This document shows, piece after piece, positions 61,043-64,000 of a DNA stretch of 64,000 nucleotides (positions are counted from its first letter, which is position 1; each line of letters opens with the position of its first letter). A program made the position numbers and the translations under genes. The notes beneath the pieces are model-generated. The model ran no database searches and was not told the DNA's origin. It was given only the letters and a program-made list of their open reading frames with translations. Source of the DNA: CAYONZ01 sp964405465 (lineage in GTDB: Bacteria; Bdellovibrionota; Bdellovibrionia; Bdellovibrionales; JAMPXM01); contig CAYONZ010000006.1 in NCBI GenBank assembly GCA_964405465.1, forward strand, positions 1-64,000. The letters are read 5' to 3'.

Positions 61043-61609
61043 CTAGAAGATGGTCTTTGTGCCGATTTGGCGTTCAAGACTCGACATCTTTTCATTGTTT
61101 CCCGTCTGCTTCTTCTTGAGCAGCGTGATCTGACTGAGAATCGACGCCTTTTGCTCGGTTGGCGTTGCACTCAGTTTTTGGTTGAGTCCCTGCACCTCAT
61201 ATTCAAGCCGCGTGTTTTCCTCTTCGAGCTTTGAAAGCTCTAACCCAGCCTGGTAACCGCGAATAAAAAGTCCTTCGAGGTGCTGAGGGCAAACACTTTG
61301 ATAAATGCCACCCGCCTTGCCCATTTCGAGCCCGATCTCGAGTGAGCAGTAGTGCACGAGGCCTTTGTTGCGGCCGATTTCATATTGTTCAGCATTCGAT
61401 GTGATTGAGGCTTGTGGGCATCGGGCACGGTGTAATTCAATTTGATTGGCTGGCCGACCTGAGCGTCCATCGTGCACACCGAGTTCAAACCAATCGGTTC
61501 GCATGCAAAGATCGGGAGTGATCGTTGGACCAATCTGTTGGGACGTACACGAGAACAATGGGATTAAAGTCATCAGAGCGATAAGTATGTGTTTCAAATT
61601 GGTAGACAT
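61043..61609 (-). CDS. DUF2799-like lipoprotein
   Basis: A lipoprotein with lipobox LFSC at residues 18-21, followed by the DUF2799 pattern TDWFELGVHDGRSGRPANQI (DWxxxGxxDGxxG) and conserved Cys-containing steps (RCPQAS, HYCSLEIGLEMGKAG, VCPQHL). Residues about 125-185 are a coiled coil (KLEEENTRLEYEVQGLNQKL). 188 aa. GGAGATC ribosome site precedes the ATG. Function unknown; exported lipoprotein probably at the outer membrane. Confidence 0.8.
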   Translation of the reverse strand: MSTNLKHILIALMTLIPLFSCTSQQIGPTITPDLCMRTDWFELGVHDGRSGRPANQIELHRARCPQASITSNAEQYEIGRNKGLVHYCSLEIGLEMGKAGGIYQSVCPQHLEGLFIRGYQAGLELSKLEEENTRLEYEVQGLNQKLSATPTEQKASILSQITLLKKKQTGNNEKMSSLERQIGTKTIF

Positions 61610-61769
61610 CGTCGATCTCCAGATCTTGTGACAGTTTGATCAAAGCAGCCTTATTGCCTGAGTAAACAGGAGTAGCGGAGTGCCCAGGCTTTGAACATGG
61701 TTTATGTTAGGCGTCACTTGGGGCTTGCTCTGTTTGCTTCTTATAGACACATCAGGCAGTTTTAAGGTT

Positions 61770-62768
61770 ATGAAAATCGCACTCTTACATGATTCTGTGT
61801 TACCTCCCTCGACCTATGGCGGGATCGAGAGAATTGTGATGGCGCTGGCTCGCGAATACACTCGGCTTGGGCATGAGGTCGTCATCTTGGCTCGCAAGGG
61901 AAGTCAAATTCGAGATTATGCATTTCAGGCTCTTCCGCAAGACGCAACGGAGTTTGATCATTGGCAGTGGTTGCCACACGGAATTGATTTTTTGCATTCT
62001 CATCAGCCTTTAAAAACCAAACCACCTCTTCCTTTCTTGGTGACCATTCATGGTAACGGCCATGCCGAGGAAAAATACTGGGCGAACACGAATTTTTTGA
62101 GCCGCAGTCATACGCGCAATCATGGTGCTAAATATTTTGTGTTTAATGGTGTTGATCCTGATCGGTATCCGTTTCGTGCAGAGAAACAAGATTACTTTGT
62201 TTTTTTGGCGAAGACGACTTGGCGGGTAAAAAATGTAAAAACCGCAATTGCTTGGGCGAATGACCTGGGCGTGCGTTTGAAAATCATGGGTGGCAGCGGA
62301 ATCTCTCGTGGCAATATCGAATACTGTGGGCTTGTCAGCGAAGAAGAAAAAGTCGAAATTTTGGCTCATGCCAAGGCCTTGATTTATCCGACAAACTGGG
62401 ATGAGCCCTGTGCGGCTGCGCCACTTGAAGCCTTGGCTTGTGGCACGCCTGTGATCACCTCGAACAATGGCTGTATGCCTGAACTTATTCGGCCAGGAAC
62501 TGGAGTCGTTTGTCACAATTATGATGAACTTCTGCGAGCAGCGGCTGAGGTATCGAAAATTAATCCGCGGGAATGTCGTAAAGCTGTTGAAGAGTTTTTT
62601 AGTCTAAAGCGAATGGCACAGGATTACTTAGTCTTGATTGAGAAAATTCGTGCCCATGGAGATCTTGATCAGAATCCACAATACAGCTTTAAAAAAGAAT
62701 CAGTGCAGTTTTTGTTTAAGCCGACGTTGTTAAATAAATTGCGATTTGCATTAACAGGGAAAATTTGA
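61770..62768 (+). CDS. Glycosyltransferase, GT4-like
   Basis: Start chosen at ATG 61770 with an AAGG site; an upstream in-frame ATG would add 22 hydrophobic residues without a ribosome site. GT-B fold: N-terminal PSTYGGIERIVMALAREYTRLGHEV; C-terminal donor site IYPTNWDEPCAAAPLEALACGTPVITSNNGCMPELI (EX7E-like). The HSHQP and TIHGNGHA segments are typical for this family. 332 aa. First gene of a plus-strand cluster with an epimerase and a nucleotidyltransferase, so it makes a surface polysaccharide or lipooligosaccharide part. Donor and acceptor unknown. Confidence 0.9.
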   Translation: MKIALLHDSVLPPSTYGGIERIVMALAREYTRLGHEVVILARKGSQIRDYAFQALPQDATEFDHWQWLPHGIDFLHSHQPLKTKPPLPFLVTIHGNGHAEEKYWANTNFLSRSHTRNHGAKYFVFNGVDPDRYPFRAEKQDYFVFLAKTTWRVKNVKTAIAWANDLGVRLKIMGGSGISRGNIEYCGLVSEEEKVEILAHAKALIYPTNWDEPCAAAPLEALACGTPVITSNNGCMPELIRPGTGVVCHNYDELLRAAAEVSKINPRECRKAVEEFFSLKRMAQDYLVLIEKIRAHGDLDQNPQYSFKKESVQFLFKPTLLNKLRFALTGKI

Positions 62769-63731
62769 ATGCGTGTTTTTATTTCAGGCGGAGCAGGATT
62801 CATCGGCAGTCATTTGGCCGAGTTTTTTTTGAATCAAGGTTTTTCGGTCAAAGCTTACGACAATCTTTTGTTGGGCAAAAAAGAGCTTTTGAAAAAAGTG
62901 ATCGACCATAAGAATTTTGAATTTGTTCAGGCCGATCTATTAGATTTACCAAAACTTAAAGCTGAAATGGCTGGGTTTGATTTGGTCTACCATATGGCTG
63001 CGAACTCAGATATTTCACAGGGGGCCTTGCACACAGACATTGATTTAAAGAATGGCACGATAGCGACCTACAACGTGCTGGAGTCAATGCGTGTGAATAA
63101 TGTGAAGCAAATTGTTTTCGCTTCGACGTCAGCGATTTATGGCGAAGCGAGTATTAAACCGACACCTGAAAATTATGGGCCCCTTTTGCCGATTTCTTTT
63201 TATGGAGCAAGCAAGCTTGCCTGTGAGGGATTGTGTACGGCCTTTTCACACAACTACGATATTCGAGTTTGGGCTTATCGGTTTGCCAATATTGTTGGTC
63301 CGCATTCCACTCATGGGGTGATTTATGATTTTACCCATCGACTTTTGAATGAACCCAATGTGCTGAAGGTTTTGGGCAATGGGACTCAGAGAAAATCCTA
63401 TTTACATGTTCAAGACTGTATCGAGGGTATGTGGTTTGGGTACAGGAATTCGCAGGAGCCATTTCAAATTTTTAACCTTGCAAGCTATGGGGTGACCAAT
63501 GTCGCCAAGATTGCGGAGAAGGTGGTCGCGCGAGTAGCAAAACAAACAGGGGTCAAAGCGAAAATCGAATTTGGTGAAGGTGAACGCGGTTGGAAGGGTG
63601 ATGTACCTTACACCCACCTCGAAGGAGCGCTCCTCGAAAAGCTGGGATGGAAGGCTAAGCTTGATAGCGATCAAGCCGTCGAACTTGCGATTGACCAAAT
63701 TGTTCAAGAGATTTTAGAGGCGAAAAAATGA
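62769..63731 (+). CDS. NAD-dependent nucleotide-sugar epimerase/dehydratase
   Basis: Extended SDR fold: ISGGAGFIGSHLAEFF (NAD site), VYHMAANSDI, STSAIYGEA (Ser of the catalytic triad), FYGASKLACE (YxxxK, catalytic Tyr and Lys) and RFANIVGPHSTHGVIYDF. Similar to UDP-glucose 4-epimerases and related sugar enzymes. 320 aa. It starts immediately after the glycosyltransferase stop and overlaps the next gene (ATGA), so all three are coupled. Confidence 0.9.
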   Translation: MRVFISGGAGFIGSHLAEFFLNQGFSVKAYDNLLLGKKELLKKVIDHKNFEFVQADLLDLPKLKAEMAGFDLVYHMAANSDISQGALHTDIDLKNGTIATYNVLESMRVNNVKQIVFASTSAIYGEASIKPTPENYGPLLPISFYGASKLACEGLCTAFSHNYDIRVWAYRFANIVGPHSTHGVIYDFTHRLLNEPNVLKVLGNGTQRKSYLHVQDCIEGMWFGYRNSQEPFQIFNLASYGVTNVAKIAEKVVARVAKQTGVKAKIEFGEGERGWKGDVPYTHLEGALLEKLGWKAKLDSDQAVELAIDQIVQEILEAKK

Positions 63732-64000
63732 GCAAGAAACCAGGTCATGACTCAGATGAAATTGGTATTGAAGATCTTGAGTTCGACGTGTCAGAGTCTG
63801 ATGAAACTGAGGCTTCTGAGGCGAGTTCGACAGCAATACAAGAGGCATTAAGCAAAGACAAAAGTAAAAAGCAGGTGGTGATTCTTGCTGGTGGTTTGGG
63901 AACTCGCTTGCGTCCAATCACCGAAAAAATTCCTAAGCCGATGGTTGCAGTTGCTGACCGACCATTTTTGCATTGGCAGATTCAAGAACTAAAGCGCCAA
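63728..64000 (+). CDS. Sugar-1-phosphate nucleotidyltransferase, 3'-truncated by the window
   Basis: ATG 63728 overlaps the epimerase stop. The first 45 residues are an unusual acidic Ser/Glu-rich extension (DETEASEAS), then the nucleotidyltransferase signature VVILAGGLGTRLRPITEKIPKP (nucleotide and metal site) and RPFLHWQIQELK. 91 codons are visible; the rest is outside. The PKPMVxVxxRPFL style resembles heptose- or hexose-phosphate guanylyl/thymidylyltransferases. It supplies the activated sugar for the cluster. Confidence 0.88.
   Translation, partial: MSKKPGHDSDEIGIEDLEFDVSESDETEASEASSTAIQEALSKDKSKKQVVILAGGLGTRLRPITEKIPKPMVAVADRPFLHWQIQELKRQ

Noticed and set aside
1..64000. tRNA, rRNA, CRISPR array, insertion sequence or prophage
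   Set aside because: I looked for cloverleaf-like intergenic stretches, regularly spaced repeats and transposase or integrase motifs and found none. A program such as tRNAscan-SE could confirm.

Overview
The window looks like a chromosomal piece of a Gram-negative, Bdellovibrio-like bacterium (Bdellovibrionota or Oligoflexia, by family resemblance). The reasons are an LpxD/MurJ/tail-protease envelope set, many short Cys-containing secreted proteins of unknown function, an EF-G that looks like the spirochaete/planctomycete/delta-type (mitochondrial EF-G1-like) form, a TIGR03545/TIGR03546 pair, and frequent GTG/TTG starts. It is a draft assembly: a 100-N scaffold gap at 4654-4753 abuts an octamer tandem repeat. 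I see no tRNA, rRNA, CRISPR array, insertion sequence, prophage or classical defence locus. Most of the window is housekeeping. LAYOUT: 1-511 has no recognisable gene. 512-1647 holds two secreted or anchored unknowns. 1712-2697 holds ribosomal protein genes: rpsR lacking a zinc motif (minus), divergent from rpmB-rplX (plus). 2818-3968 holds a secreted unknown and a nitrilase-family amidase. 3969-5379 is a gene-poor stretch with the gap. 5380-8498 holds a small secreted protein, ETF-quinone oxidoreductase and a THUMP RNA methyltransferase. 8614-11158 is the TIGR03546/TIGR03545 pair. 11258-18150 holds a membrane protein, cdd, a metallo-beta-lactamase-fold protein without metal ligands, lpxD, a Lys/Ala-rich protein, infA and tex. 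18218-25459 holds two HAD-type proteins, topA and a tail-specific protease. 25777-30488 holds a 2-oxoacid dehydrogenase E1 alpha/beta pair, a SAM methyltransferase and a long adenosine-deaminase-like amidohydrolase. 30491-37819 holds pyrE, a 42-residue membrane peptide gene, cutA, dcd, fusA, recQ, aat and an FKBP isomerase. 37937-43227 holds thiL with a cNMP-binding protein, pdxH, a HIT protein, an OsmC protein, and lemA with two TPM genes. 43221-50087 holds an acyltransferase, murJ, an unknown, an erpA-like gene, an outer-membrane-like protein and a cysteine desulfurase. 50351-58462 holds an IVD-like acyl-CoA dehydrogenase, an ABC1 kinase, photolyase, a TIGR01777-SRPBCC fusion, cinA and trmH. 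58467-61609 holds a large secreted unknown and a DUF2799-like lipoprotein. 61770-64000 starts a surface-sugar operon cut by the window end. HOW GENES WORK TOGETHER: E1 alpha/beta, the IVD-like dehydrogenase and ETF-QO fit branched-chain amino acid oxidation feeding electrons to the quinone pool, although they lie at three separate loci. cdd, dcd and pyrE handle pyrimidines. Cysteine desulfurase and the erpA-like carrier serve Fe-S assembly, used for example by ETF-QO. The most unusual non-coding signal is a long near-perfect palindrome (51554-51710) between convergent genes, with a diverged half-copy at 37864-37921 and a more degenerate relative near 47680-47733. A perfect 10+10 dyad also sits directly upstream of the ETF-QO operon. 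I found no convincing wholly new multi-gene system. The best candidates for new biology are the repeat family, the degenerate MBL and CinA enzymes, the TIGR03545/46 pair and the long ADA-like enzyme.
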